NCBI GenBank assembly: GCA_947632565.1
Contig: CANRPT010000008.1
Coordinates: 1-40,962 of the forward strand
Origin: an uncultured Bacilli bacterium
Lineage (GTDB): Bacteria; Bacillota_I; Bacilli_A; RF39; UBA660
Direction of reading: 5' to 3'
DNA length: 40,962 nt
This document shows positions 32,826-40,920 of this stretch, one piece after another. A program made the position numbers and the translations under genes. The notes beneath the pieces are model-generated. The model searched no databases, was not told the DNA's origin, and was given only the letters and a program-made list of their open reading frames with translations. The stretch's first letter is position 1; each line of letters starts with the position of its first letter.

Positions 32826-34685
32826 CTAACTATTTACGTAATATGGATGATTAATAGTTCCATTTCCACTTCTAATTTTTAAATTTCCTTCTATTGTAAT
32901 GACTGGTTTAAAACAATATGGTCCATAACGATTGATGATATCTTCAAAGACAACTCCATTATTAATATTTACATTAAAAGCATTTTTTTCTTTTAAAGAA
33001 TAATCTAAATATAGATACATTGTACCAGAATTATTTTGTTGAACTGCTGAAAATAAATCATATGTTTTTGGTAGAATCATTTTGGCTTTTATTTTTTCTT
33101 TACTATACTCCTGATAGGTTTTCCCTACTTCATTTGTTGGCATTTCATATTCTGTAGAAATAATTGAATTACTGCTAATATAATCTAAATAGTCGTTATT
33201 CAACAAATAACCTGGATTACTTTCCTCTTTTGTATTAAATTTGTAATTATTAGAATCTGGTATCACTAAATTTAAGAAAAATGTTGATGTAGTGTCACTA
33301 ACATTTCTTTGAAATCCATCAATTGCTATCAATTGTGTATTTCCATCCACTTGATCAATAATGCGAAACACCATTCCAGAATAATTTACATATTCTCCTA
33401 CTAATCTTGTCTTGATTTCATCTTGTTGTTTTCCATAAGAATAATCATTTAACTTATAAGGGCTTGCTTTCGTACCATTTCCAGTTAAGATGACCATATC
33501 TTTTTTTAATGTCATGACTGGTTTAATAGCTACTAAGCTAGAATCATTGTTTTCAAACGTAATAAGACCATTGATTCCACTATTATATGCATTTACATTA
33601 TTACCTGCTAAATAGTTGGATAACGAATAAGTAAAAACATCTGCTAAGAAACTGTTTCCATTTTCAAATGTTTTTTGATATTCATCTACACTTAATAGTG
33701 CTACTTTTCTAGTAATCGTTTTATTGCAGGAGTTACTAATATCCTCTAAACTACTAATTTCACCTACACAATAAGAAGCATCAACAATATTATCTTGACT
33801 ATGTATTCTTGGTAAAAAATAATTCGTTAAAAATTGATCGATATTAGAATTTTCATATTCGCTACTATTAATCCTTAAGTTATTTAAAAGTTCATCGCTA
33901 ATTATTAATACTGTACCATCCTCTTTGATTCCAATAATACGAAACATCATTCCTGAGAATAAAACATAGTTATTATTTACATCTCTTCCTTTATAATAAT
34001 TCGTTGCATCTGTTTGATCAATTACTGTTTCTGCTAAATTGCGAACAACCATTACTGTTCTTGTGATTTTAGTTTGATTATTCAATGTATCTCTTGCTGT
34101 ATAAGTAACTTCATAAGTACCAACTTTATTGGTATTAACACGAGAAGAATCAATGATAACTTTTGATAAATCAAGAGTCCCATCTTTCTTATCCTTTACT
34201 TCTTTTACACCAAGTTCTTCATATTCTCTTCCTAAATTAATATAAACTGTATGATCTCCATTTAAGATAATCTCTGGTCCTTCATGATCAGTTTTTGATT
34301 CATATTTTCCACAAGATAAATATACATGATAGAAATATTCTCCATTATCATTATATACTTTTACCCAGCTATTCTCATCACATAATTTAGTAGATTTTGG
34401 CACTGTAAGTGCATCTAATCTTGCACCTTCATACAAATCTGCTAAAGTAGTAGTTCGAATGAGATTCTCTTTTGGAAGATAAAGAGGATTTTCTACATAA
34501 TACTGCTTTACTGCTTCTAAAAACAATTCCTCATTTTTCTCAAAAATATAAATTTTAGAAAAATAGAAAGACCAAGATAATAAACCAGTTAGAATGAAGA
34601 ATAATCCAACTCCTATGATTATTAAATGAGACTTTTTTAAATTTTTCTTTAAATACTGATAAATAGAAACAATGATATTTTTCAA
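32826..34685 (-). CDS. Surface protein with pilin-like N-terminus and DUF5011-type domain
   Basis: Start taken as the TTG at 34685, about seven bases after AAAGGGGTGA; the GTG at 34694, overlapping the previous TGA, is the alternative. The product is about 619 residues. It has one membrane helix (about 23-48), followed by a helix-rich region ending in VYNDNGEYFYHVYLSCGKY that recalls a pilin fold. Next comes an Ig-like DUF5011-type domain (GPEIILNGDHTVYINLGREY to TRTVMVV). Two related modules follow (VLFSGMMFRIIGIKEDGTVL and VNYSGMVFRIIDQVDGNTQL), each ending in a GNGT motif. Probably a displayed surface subunit handled with the sortase encoded next. Confidence 0.78.
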   Translation of the reverse strand: MKNIIVSIYQYLKKNLKKSHLIIIGVGLFFILTGLLSWSFYFSKIYIFEKNEELFLEAVKQYYVENPLYLPKENLIRTTTLADLYEGARLDALTVPKSTKLCDENSWVKVYNDNGEYFYHVYLSCGKYESKTDHEGPEIILNGDHTVYINLGREYEELGVKEVKDKKDGTLDLSKVIIDSSRVNTNKVGTYEVTYTARDTLNNQTKITRTVMVVRNLAETVIDQTDATNYYKGRDVNNNYVLFSGMMFRIIGIKEDGTVLIISDELLNNLRINSSEYENSNIDQFLTNYFLPRIHSQDNIVDASYCVGEISSLEDISNSCNKTITRKVALLSVDEYQKTFENGNSFLADVFTYSLSNYLAGNNVNAYNSGINGLITFENNDSSLVAIKPVMTLKKDMVILTGNGTKASPYKLNDYSYGKQQDEIKTRLVGEYVNYSGMVFRIIDQVDGNTQLIAIDGFQRNVSDTTSTFFLNLVIPDSNNYKFNTKEESNPGYLLNNDYLDYISSNSIISTEYEMPTNEVGKTYQEYSKEKIKAKMILPKTYDLFSAVQQNNSGTMYLYLDYSLKEKNAFNVNINNGVVFEDIINRYGPYCFKPVITIEGNLKIRSGNGTINHPYYVNS

Positions 34686-34690
34686 AAGAA

Positions 34691-36241
34691 TCACCCCTTT
34701 AAATGATAAGTATATTGATTGGTTCTAATAGTAAATACAAAATCAATAATTTCTGCATTTTGAATACTATTATTTACTTCTAAATATACATAACGTCCAT
34801 GATAATTCGTTACTTTTAGATTTATTTTTTCCAAATATTCTTGTCCATCTATTTGATATCTAACTTTTCCATATTTTTTTAAAAAGGAAAGAAAACTAGA
34901 AGTTGAAATTTCACTATCGAACTTTAAAAATAATAATGTTTTATTACTAGATGCACTTAACGTTTTTTCATAAATTGGACAATTATAATTAGAACAAGAT
35001 TGATAAGTATAACTTTTTTGATTCGTTATTTCATAAGTAGAAAAAGTAAACTCATATTTATTTTTCTCATTCACCGGTACTACTAAAGCATTTGTTAGAG
35101 AAGAAGATTCTCTTTGTTTAAATTGCGTAATATCCAACACTTGTAGTTTTACTCTAATTTCTTTATTGTTTTTGGTTGTAGTTGATTGATATTTTAATAA
35201 AAAATTAGAATCTTTTTTAGGTTTTTCTACTTCATAAATGATAATATATTTTTTTTCTTCTTGCGTAGGAAGATTGATATCTTTGGTAACTGGAACTCCT
35301 AAATCTACAAAGTATTCATTAAATCTTGTCGTTGGGGTGTAATAAATATCATCAATATAAAGTAATAATTTACTGGCATCAAATGTTCGAGTTGTAATTA
35401 AATTTTTTACAGAAACATCTAAAATAATAAAGTAGCGATTACTAGAAGAAATTACATTTCCTGTATAATCTTTATCTGTTAAATAAGTATTTTGTACCAT
35501 AATTTGATAACCATCCGAAGTAAAAGTTTCATTTTTTTCATAAATTTTATTTTCTATATATAAATATTGGTAAAAATAAAAGATAGAAATAAGAAGAATA
35601 ATTCCTAATACCCCCAATACTGGTACTTTATGTTCTAAAAAGAAATACTTACTATAGCGAATTTTATTCTTTAGCAATCGAATATATTTTTCTCTATCAA
35701 ATCCTACCTCTACTTCTACTTCTTCACGGTCTAATTCATTTGAGGATAAAAATTCTTTATCCTGATAAAATCCAAAACTTTTTAAATCAATTCCTAAAAA
35801 ACGAATTAAAAGAATGATTAACACAGGATAATAGAAGAAAGAATCAATTAAGGTTAAATCCCGAATTAATCTAGCAATTTGTCCATTAAAGACTTCTAAT
35901 TCTACAAAGTAATTATGAATATAAATAAACAAAGCAAGAGAAACAAATGACAAAATCATCATGTAAATATAAGAAAGAAATGGTTTTTCTTTTCTTTTCA
36001 ATAAATAAAACAGAATAAAAGAAACAATAATCATTAAAATAAGGGCAAAATAAAGATAAAAATCAATATAATTAGAAATAGGAGATAACGTTTCATTATA
36101 AATTCCAATTACTAAGTATTCTTTTATAAATCGATAAAGGCTTAATACTCGATTTAAACAAAAGAAGGTAGATACAAATAGAAAAAAGTTAATAATTTTA
36201 AAATGTTTAATCAAAAAAGCATAAGGCTTTCTTAATATCAT
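34691..36241 (-). CDS. Multi-helix membrane protein with large ectodomain
   Basis: Start set at the ATG at 36241, after AGGAGG. The 516-residue product has about five membrane segments: four in the N-terminal 160 residues (such as FALILMIIVSFILFYLL and VLIILLIRFLGI) and one at about 210 (VLGVLGIILLISIFYFY). An acidic/basic cytoplasmic loop lies between the fourth and fifth. The last 280 residues form an ectodomain of beta-type segments with a Cys pair (SCSNYNCP). I do not recognise the family. It leads a unit with the pilin-like surface protein and the sortase, so an assembly or anchoring role is likely. Confidence 0.75.
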   Translation of the reverse strand: MILRKPYAFLIKHFKIINFFLFVSTFFCLNRVLSLYRFIKEYLVIGIYNETLSPISNYIDFYLYFALILMIIVSFILFYLLKRKEKPFLSYIYMMILSFVSLALFIYIHNYFVELEVFNGQIARLIRDLTLIDSFFYYPVLIILLIRFLGIDLKSFGFYQDKEFLSSNELDREEVEVEVGFDREKYIRLLKNKIRYSKYFFLEHKVPVLGVLGIILLISIFYFYQYLYIENKIYEKNETFTSDGYQIMVQNTYLTDKDYTGNVISSSNRYFIILDVSVKNLITTRTFDASKLLLYIDDIYYTPTTRFNEYFVDLGVPVTKDINLPTQEEKKYIIIYEVEKPKKDSNFLLKYQSTTTKNNKEIRVKLQVLDITQFKQRESSSLTNALVVPVNEKNKYEFTFSTYEITNQKSYTYQSCSNYNCPIYEKTLSASSNKTLLFLKFDSEISTSSFLSFLKKYGKVRYQIDGQEYLEKINLKVTNYHGRYVYLEVNNSIQNAEIIDFVFTIRTNQYTYHLKG

Positions 36242-36271
36242 ACTAGTACCTCCTATCTTTATTCTAAAAAT

Positions 36272-36280
36272 ATTATAGCA
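36272..36280 (-). promoter_or_regulatory. Extended -10 promoter of the sortase unit
   Basis: TGCTATAAT on the minus strand, about 30 bases before the ATG at 36241. Confidence 0.6.
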
Positions 36281-36318
36281 CATTTTTTAAGAAAAAAAAG
36301 AAAAAAGGGAAGAATTTG

Positions 36319-36327
36319 TGATATACT
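36319..36327 (+). promoter_or_regulatory. Extended -10 promoter of the thioredoxin-like lipoprotein
   Basis: TGATATACT, 19 bases before the plus-strand ATG at 36347, with GAGGTGG as binding site. It diverges from the sortase-unit promoter. Confidence 0.55.
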
Positions 36328-36346
36328 TGTTAAATGAGGTGGCATA

Positions 36347-36775
36347 ATGAAAAAATTAAACAAAATAGCAATCCTTTTTGTTGTTCTTTTCATGATAACA
36401 GGTTGCAAAAAAGAATATATCCATGAAATTGATTATCAGGAATATCATCAATTACTAGATCAAAAAGAAACTTTTATTTTAGAAATCATGAGAACAGATT
36501 GTCCGAATTGTCAAGAATTTAGTCCGAAATTAGAACAAGTAGCGGAACAATATAAAATTGAAATTCAATATATTAATACCGATCATTTAAAAGAGGAAAT
36601 CAAAAATCAATTATATAAAGAAACTGGTATTTCTGGTACTCCTACTGTTATTTTTTATCGTGATGGAATGGAAAACACCATTCAATCTAGAATTAATGGG
36701 AATGTATCGATAGAAAAAATTATCTCTAAAATGAAAGCTAGTGGATTTATTCCAGAAGAAAAGACATCCAATTGA
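36347..36775 (+). CDS. Thioredoxin-like lipoprotein
   Basis: A 142-residue lipoprotein (lipobox MITGC, Cys20) with a thioredoxin fold. The CPNC active site (52-55) follows the strand TFILEIMRTD, and the cis-Pro loop ISGTPTVIFYRDG is present. Extracellular thioredoxin-like proteins form, reduce or isomerise disulfides or protect against oxidants. It is one of two clear plus-strand genes and diverges from the sortase unit. The neighbouring surface proteins are Cys-rich, so a folding role for them is plausible. It ends in a terminator shared with rseP. Confidence 0.88.
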   Translation: MKKLNKIAILFVVLFMITGCKKEYIHEIDYQEYHQLLDQKETFILEIMRTDCPNCQEFSPKLEQVAEQYKIEIQYINTDHLKEEIKNQLYKETGISGTPTVIFYRDGMENTIQSRINGNVSIEKIISKMKASGFIPEEKTSN

Positions 36776-36783
36776 TGTCTTTT
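36759..36783. terminator. Bidirectional terminator between lipoprotein and rseP
   Basis: Perfect 10-bp inverted repeat, AAAAGACATC-CAATT-GATGTCTTTT, between two convergent stops, giving T-rich ends in both directions. Confidence 0.88.
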
Positions 36784-37828
36784 AAAATAACTTTAAAATA
36801 TCATTAAAGGTAATATAAAGCATTAGGGCAAGAAGTAAGATAAAACCAATAGTATGAATTTTATTTTCTGTTTCTGGTTTTACTGGACTTCCTTTTATTT
36901 TTTCAATGATTAAGAATAAGATTCTTCCTCCATCAAAAGCAGGAAAAGGAAGTAGATTAATAAAACCAACATTAATACTTAGTAAAGCAATTAAATAGAG
37001 AATGTTTTCAAATCCAGCACTTGCTTGTGTTCCAACAATGCTATAAATTCCTACTGGCCCACTCAATTGATTAACAGACAATCCCCCTGTAAATAAACCA
37101 CGTAAGGTAATTACCATTTGTCTTAATAAAGCTCCCATTTTGACGAAAGCATAACGGATAGATGGGAAAAATCCTCTTTCTACTTCTCCTTGAGATATAA
37201 TACCAACACGGTAAATAGAACTTCCGTCTATCTCCTCTTTCACAGGAGTTACTTCAAATTCCATTTCTTTGTTATTTCTTCTAACCGTAAAAGTAATTGG
37301 TTTATCTTTATTTTCTACTTGTAAATAAATTGAAACATCATCACTTGTTTTTACTTTATGTCCATTAATTTTTAAAATGTAATCTCCTACTTCTAAACCG
37401 GCTTGTTCTGCTGGATTATTACTCACTAATTCTGAAATAATTGGTTTAGAAGAAGCTGCTCCCCAACCTAATGCTAAAACAAATAAAAGTAAAAAAGCTA
37501 AAATAAAATTATTACCTGCTCCAAAGAACATCACTAAAAATCTTTGCCAAGCTTTTTTAGACTGCAATCTTCTATCTTTTGGAATTTTTTCTAACTCATC
37601 ACTTTCCACATCTTCCCCAGCTAGAGAACAAAATCCTCCAATCGGAATCGCACGAATGGAATATTCCGTTTCCCCTTTTTTACTTTTCCAATGAAATAAT
37701 TTCGGTCCCATTCCAATCGCAAATTCATATACATAAATTCCAAACATCTTAGCAAAGATAAAATGTCCAAACTCATGTACTAAAACAATAATTCCTAAAA
37801 TAATAATAAAATAAATTAAATTTAGCAT
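36782..37828 (-). CDS. rseP: Site-2 membrane metalloprotease RseP/RasP
   Basis: A 348-residue intramembrane zinc protease. HEFGH (18-22) is the zinc-binding site in the first helix. A PDZ domain (about 125-200) has PAEQAGLEVGDYILKINGH. The second metal motif appears as LLPFPAFDGGR (Asp299), and four membrane helices are predicted. It cleaves regulatory membrane proteins such as anti-sigma factors and spent signal peptides. Last gene of the uppS-cdsA-rseP unit, 8 bases after cdsA, with AGGAGG before its ATG. It ends in a bidirectional terminator. Confidence 0.95.
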   Translation of the reverse strand: MLNLIYFIIILGIIVLVHEFGHFIFAKMFGIYVYEFAIGMGPKLFHWKSKKGETEYSIRAIPIGGFCSLAGEDVESDELEKIPKDRRLQSKKAWQRFLVMFFGAGNNFILAFLLLFVLALGWGAASSKPIISELVSNNPAEQAGLEVGDYILKINGHKVKTSDDVSIYLQVENKDKPITFTVRRNNKEMEFEVTPVKEEIDGSSIYRVGIISQGEVERGFFPSIRYAFVKMGALLRQMVITLRGLFTGGLSVNQLSGPVGIYSIVGTQASAGFENILYLIALLSINVGFINLLPFPAFDGGRILFLIIEKIKGSPVKPETENKIHTIGFILLLALMLYITFNDILKLF

Positions 37829-37836
37829 AGTTCCTC

Positions 37837-38637
37837 CTATAATAAATTCATAAATACCACAACTGTAATGGTAGCAAAAATTAAACTATCAAATAAATCT
37901 AATATTCCACCATGTCCTGGTATTAAATTAGAAAAATCTTTTTCTCCATAATAACGTTTAATTTGAGAAAAAATCAAATCCCCAATTTGTCCCATAATGG
38001 ATAAACTCATCGTAATAATCAATATATGTAAAAATTCAATATTTGCATTGATTACAGTTAAATAGTATAATATTCCGGCGAATGTTCCCATGATTAGTCC
38101 GCCTAGAAAACCTTCTACTGTTTTTTGAGGTGAAATATTTTCTGCCAATCTTGTTCTTCCAATTAATTTTCCAGTTGTATAAGCAAAAATATCCGTTACA
38201 CTAGTAATTAATACAAGATAGATAAAATGAGTAATCGAATGATTACGAATTAAAATCATCAAATTAAAACTAAATCCAATAAATAAAACAGACCCCAATA
38301 AATAAACTGCATCCTGTAAATTATATTTCTTATTATTCCCAATTATCACAAGTGGAACTAAGAAAACAAATAATAAGAAAGATAAAATTCGATAATCTAA
38401 CACAATCATTAGTTCTTTACTTTGATAATTATTTAAAATCAAAAAGCCAACTGCAAAATAAGATAAGATTTCTATTAATAAAGACAACTTTCTTTCTTTT
38501 AATTTTAAATTTAATAATTCATGAAAAGCTATAATTCCAGTTACTAACACTAATCCTGCAAAATAAAGATCCCCTTTTAAAATAAAAGGAATAAAAATAA
38601 ATAATAATACAATTGAAGATAAAACTCTGTTTTTCAT
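37837..38637 (-). CDS. cdsA: Phosphatidate cytidylyltransferase
   Basis: A 266-residue membrane enzyme that makes CDP-diacylglycerol from phosphatidic acid and CTP, feeding phospholipid synthesis. About eight membrane helices are predicted. The CdsA signature region is present: SPQKTVEGFLGG, and the C-terminal GQIGDLIFSQIKRYYGEKDF followed by PGHGGILDLFDSLIFA. It starts as ATGA overlapping the uppS stop (38634-38637) and is followed by rseP. Confidence 0.95.
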   Translation of the reverse strand: MKNRVLSSIVLLFIFIPFILKGDLYFAGLVLVTGIIAFHELLNLKLKERKLSLLIEILSYFAVGFLILNNYQSKELMIVLDYRILSFLLFVFLVPLVIIGNNKKYNLQDAVYLLGSVLFIGFSFNLMILIRNHSITHFIYLVLITSVTDIFAYTTGKLIGRTRLAENISPQKTVEGFLGGLIMGTFAGILYYLTVINANIEFLHILIITMSLSIMGQIGDLIFSQIKRYYGEKDFSNLIPGHGGILDLFDSLIFATITVVVFMNLL

Positions 38638-39335
38638 GATTTTACACCTCCATATTTTCTATCTCTTTGGTAATAATTGTCTAGAATCTGATCAAATTCT
38701 TTTTCTGTGAAATCAGGAAACAAAGTATTTGTAAAGTAAAATTCACTATAAGACATTTGCCATAACATAAAATTACTAATACGATACTCCCCACTAGTAC
38801 GAATTAATAAATCAATAGGTGGTAAATCTTGATATAGCATCTTTTCAAATAATTCTTCATTAATCTCTTCTTCTGTAATCTCATGATTCTCAACCATTTG
38901 ACATATTTTTTTGGTAGTATCAATAATTTCGCTATGTCCTCCATAATTTAAACAAATATTTAGTACTAAGTTATGATTCTCTTTGGTCTGTTCTTGAATA
39001 TAAGCCATACTGTCTAAGACATCTTGTCTTAAAGGCTCTTTTCTTCCTGAAAAGATTACTTTTACCCCTTTTTCTTTTAAAATTTGAAACTCTTTCCGAA
39101 ACATTTCAATAAAAAGATCCATTAAATAATCTATTTCTTCTTTACTTCTTTTAAAGTTTTCTGTTGAAAAGGCAAACACAGATAAATAGGAGATGTTTTT
39201 ATCAGCAATATGTAAACAAAGTTTTTTTAAAGTTTTGCTTCCTTCTTTATGCCCCAAACTTCTATTTAATCCTCTTAACTTTGCCCATCTACCATTTCCA
39301 TCCATGATAATTGCAACATGTTTTAATTCTTCCAT
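38634..39335 (-). CDS. uppS: Undecaprenyl diphosphate synthase
   Basis: A 233-residue cis-prenyltransferase that builds the C55 lipid carrier for peptidoglycan and wall polymers. The catalytic Asp12 is in MDGNGRWA, followed by GHKEGSKTL and FAFSTENF. The C-terminal conserved block is RTSGEYRISNFMLWQMSYSE. The ATG follows TTAGGAG, and a near-consensus promoter lies upstream. First gene of a typical uppS-cdsA-rseP unit. Confidence 0.96.
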   Translation of the reverse strand: MEELKHVAIIMDGNGRWAKLRGLNRSLGHKEGSKTLKKLCLHIADKNISYLSVFAFSTENFKRSKEEIDYLMDLFIEMFRKEFQILKEKGVKVIFSGRKEPLRQDVLDSMAYIQEQTKENHNLVLNICLNYGGHSEIIDTTKKICQMVENHEITEEEINEELFEKMLYQDLPPIDLLIRTSGEYRISNFMLWQMSYSEFYFTNTLFPDFTEKEFDQILDNYYQRDRKYGGVKS

Positions 39336-39355
39336 ATTTTTCTCCTAACATCCTA

Positions 39356-39384
39356 ATTATAATACAGATTGCACAATACTTCAA
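39356..39384 (-). promoter_or_regulatory. Promoter of the uppS-cdsA-rseP unit
   Basis: TTGAAG (39384-39379) and TATAAT (39361-39356) are 17 bases apart on the minus strand. Confidence 0.75.
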
Positions 39385-39428
39385 TTATAAACAAAAAATT
39401 TATGGGTAAGATAAAAATGGTGATAACT

Positions 39429-39917
39429 ATGTACTATCTAAATTATTTTTTTCTTTTTTCTATTTTAGGTCACTTGATAGAAACAATCTTTGTATCCCAT
39501 TTTGAAAGTGGAATTTTATATGGATGGTGGACACCTGTTTATGGAATTGGAGTAGTACTTATTCTTTTCATCGGTAAATGGATTCAATCTTTTTCGTTTC
39601 AGAAAAAAAGAATCTTACAAATTTTTTTAACTTATCTTATTTGTATGATTCTTTTATCTTTCATTGAAATGATTGGTGGATATCTCATTGAATGGATTTT
39701 CCATCAAACATTTTGGAATTATGAAAATCATCAATTTCCCATTGGTTCCTATATATCTCTTGATATGGCAAATCTTTGGGGAATTGCTAGTATATTTGTA
39801 CTTTATGTTCTCAAACCATTCTGTGATAAAATAGTAAAAGTGATTCCAAAATGGATTACATTCTTACTTTCTTTTTTATTTTTGATTGATTTAGGAATTA
39901 CATTTCTTAATAAATAG
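39429..39917 (+). CDS. Putative ABC-transporter-permease-like membrane protein
   Basis: Start taken as the ATG at 39429, after GGTGAT; an ATG at 39417 is an alternative. About 162 residues with five membrane helices. The motifs HLIETIF, ILYGWWTPVYGIG and FHQTFWNYENHQFPIGSYIS, with a GYLIEW segment, match the small COG4905 (putative ABC transporter permease, CmpB-like) family common in Firmicutes. Its substrate and partner are unknown, and no ATPase gene is adjacent. It is divergent from uppS. Confidence 0.75.
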   Translation: MYYLNYFFLFSILGHLIETIFVSHFESGILYGWWTPVYGIGVVLILFIGKWIQSFSFQKKRILQIFLTYLICMILLSFIEMIGGYLIEWIFHQTFWNYENHQFPIGSYISLDMANLWGIASIFVLYVLKPFCDKIVKVIPKWITFLLSFLFLIDLGITFLNK

Positions 39918-40295
39918 CCATGAATTTTCTATTCTTCTTACTGTGGCCATATATCCACTTCTTCTATTATTTTCTTCTTTAATCAATCATCTTCTTAATT
40001 ATATTTTTTTATTAACTATATTTTTAAGTATTAAGGGATAAGATTACCTCTTTCATATGAAACGTATTAAAGCTATCTAGGTTAATTAAAAAGGTATAAG
40101 GATATTCTTTGGTTTTAATCGAATTTGATTCTGAAAGAATAAAAAAAGTATAACTGACATTTTTATCAAAAATGGTATCTGTTGGATATTGATTCATTTA
40201 AAAATTTTTTTAAAATATTTTTGTTCGAACGAATTCACTTTATCAGAAAAAATTTAGCTATGAAAAAGAGAAATTTTTCAAAAAAAATATAGATA
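39918..40295. other. 378-bp gene-poor interval
   Basis: AT-rich stretch between the membrane protein and khpA. It holds only a 57-residue minus-strand open frame without a binding site (40197-40024) and the khpA terminator at its right end. I see no RNA gene signature. Confidence 0.6.
40024..40197 (-). CDS. Doubtful small ORF (57 aa)
   Basis: An open frame starting MNQYPTDTIFDKNVSYTFFI. There is no Shine-Dalgarno sequence before the ATG, and no homologue was recognised. It may be a remnant of an older gene. Confidence 0.2.
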   Translation of the reverse strand: MNQYPTDTIFDKNVSYTFFILSESNSIKTKEYPYTFLINLDSFNTFHMKEVILSLNT

Positions 40296-40312
40296 TTAGA
40301 AGCTATCTATAT
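40280..40312 (-). terminator. Terminator of the rpsP-khpA unit
   Basis: Perfect 9-bp minus-strand stem (ATATAGATA and TATCTATAT, 8-base loop) followed by seven T residues. It overlaps the last codons of khpA. Confidence 0.9.
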
Positions 40313-40544
40313 TAATTTTTACTTTTTTATTTTCCTTGGTATAACTACTAGCTTGTACTAAAGTACGAATAGCATTTGCAGTTTTTCCACCTTTTCCAAT
40401 TACTTTTCCCATATCCTCGTTATCTACTAAAACTTGAATTAGGATTACATTTTCTTCATCACTTTCAAATTCTTTCACACTTACATTTTCTTGATTTGAT
40501 ACAAGAGATTTTACTAAAAATTCTGTTAACTCTACTAAACTCAT
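40296..40544 (-). CDS. khpA: KH-domain RNA-binding protein KhpA
   Basis: An 82-residue single type II KH domain protein with the GxxG loop GKGG (50-53) in VIGKGGKTANAIRTLV. KhpA pairs with KhpB/EloR and binds RNA, affecting cell division and elongation in Firmicutes. It follows rpsP by 2 bases, a conserved arrangement. AAGGAAAA precedes the ATG, partly inside the end of rpsP. Confidence 0.93.
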   Translation of the reverse strand: MSLVELTEFLVKSLVSNQENVSVKEFESDEENVILIQVLVDNEDMGKVIGKGGKTANAIRTLVQASSYTKENKKVKINIDSF

Positions 40545-40546
40545 AA

Positions 40547-40813
40547 TTATTTTCCTTGTTTTTCTTCTGCAAACTTCTTCATGATTCCTGCTTTTGATAA
40601 AATGTTTCTAACGGTATCTGATGGTTGTGCACCAGTTCTTAACCATTTTAAAGCAATCTCTTCATCAATTTTTGTTTCATCAGCAATTGGATTATAAGTA
40701 CCAATTAATTCTAGATATTCACCATCTCTTTTTGTTCTAGAATCACTAGCAACAATACGATAACTTGGTCTTTTTTTGGCACCCATTCTTGTAAGTCTTA
40801 ATTTTACTGCCAT
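40547..40813 (-). CDS. rpsP: 30S ribosomal protein S16
   Basis: An 88-residue S16 with family features: [20 protein letters not shown], the [20 protein letters not shown] block, and [31 protein letters not shown] precedes the ATG. It is followed by khpA rather than the rimM-trmD-rplS order seen in many Bacilli, and rplS lies about 36 kb away in this window. Confidence 0.97.
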   Translation of the reverse strand: MAVKLRLTRMGAKKRPSYRIVASDSRTKRDGEYLELIGTYNPIADETKIDEEIALKWLRTGAQPSDTVRNILSKAGIMKKFAEEKQGK

Positions 40814-40841
40814 AATATCCCTCCATTTCTAATACACTTAC

Positions 40842-40870
40842 ATTATATAATAGAAAAATTATTCTGTCAA
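40842..40870 (-). promoter_or_regulatory. Consensus promoter of rpsP-khpA
   Basis: TTGACA (40870-40865) and TATAAT (40847-40842) are exactly 17 bases apart on the minus strand, a full consensus pair. Confidence 0.92.
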
Positions 40871-40903
40871 CCATTTTTTATTAACATGTTAATCCTTTTT
40901 TAA

Positions 40904-40920
40904 AATGATACCTTATCATT
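40904..40920 (-). terminator. Weak possible terminator of the gene beyond the right edge
   Basis: Minus-strand AATGATA-AGG-TATCATT stem followed by a short TT and A-rich run. The stem is all A/T apart from one pair, so it is weak. Confidence 0.3.

Noticed and set aside
40881-40892. TTAACATGTTAA palindrome upstream of rpsP as an operator
   Set aside because: A 12-bp AT-rich palindrome ahead of the -35 is suggestive, but no second copy or known operator match was seen.
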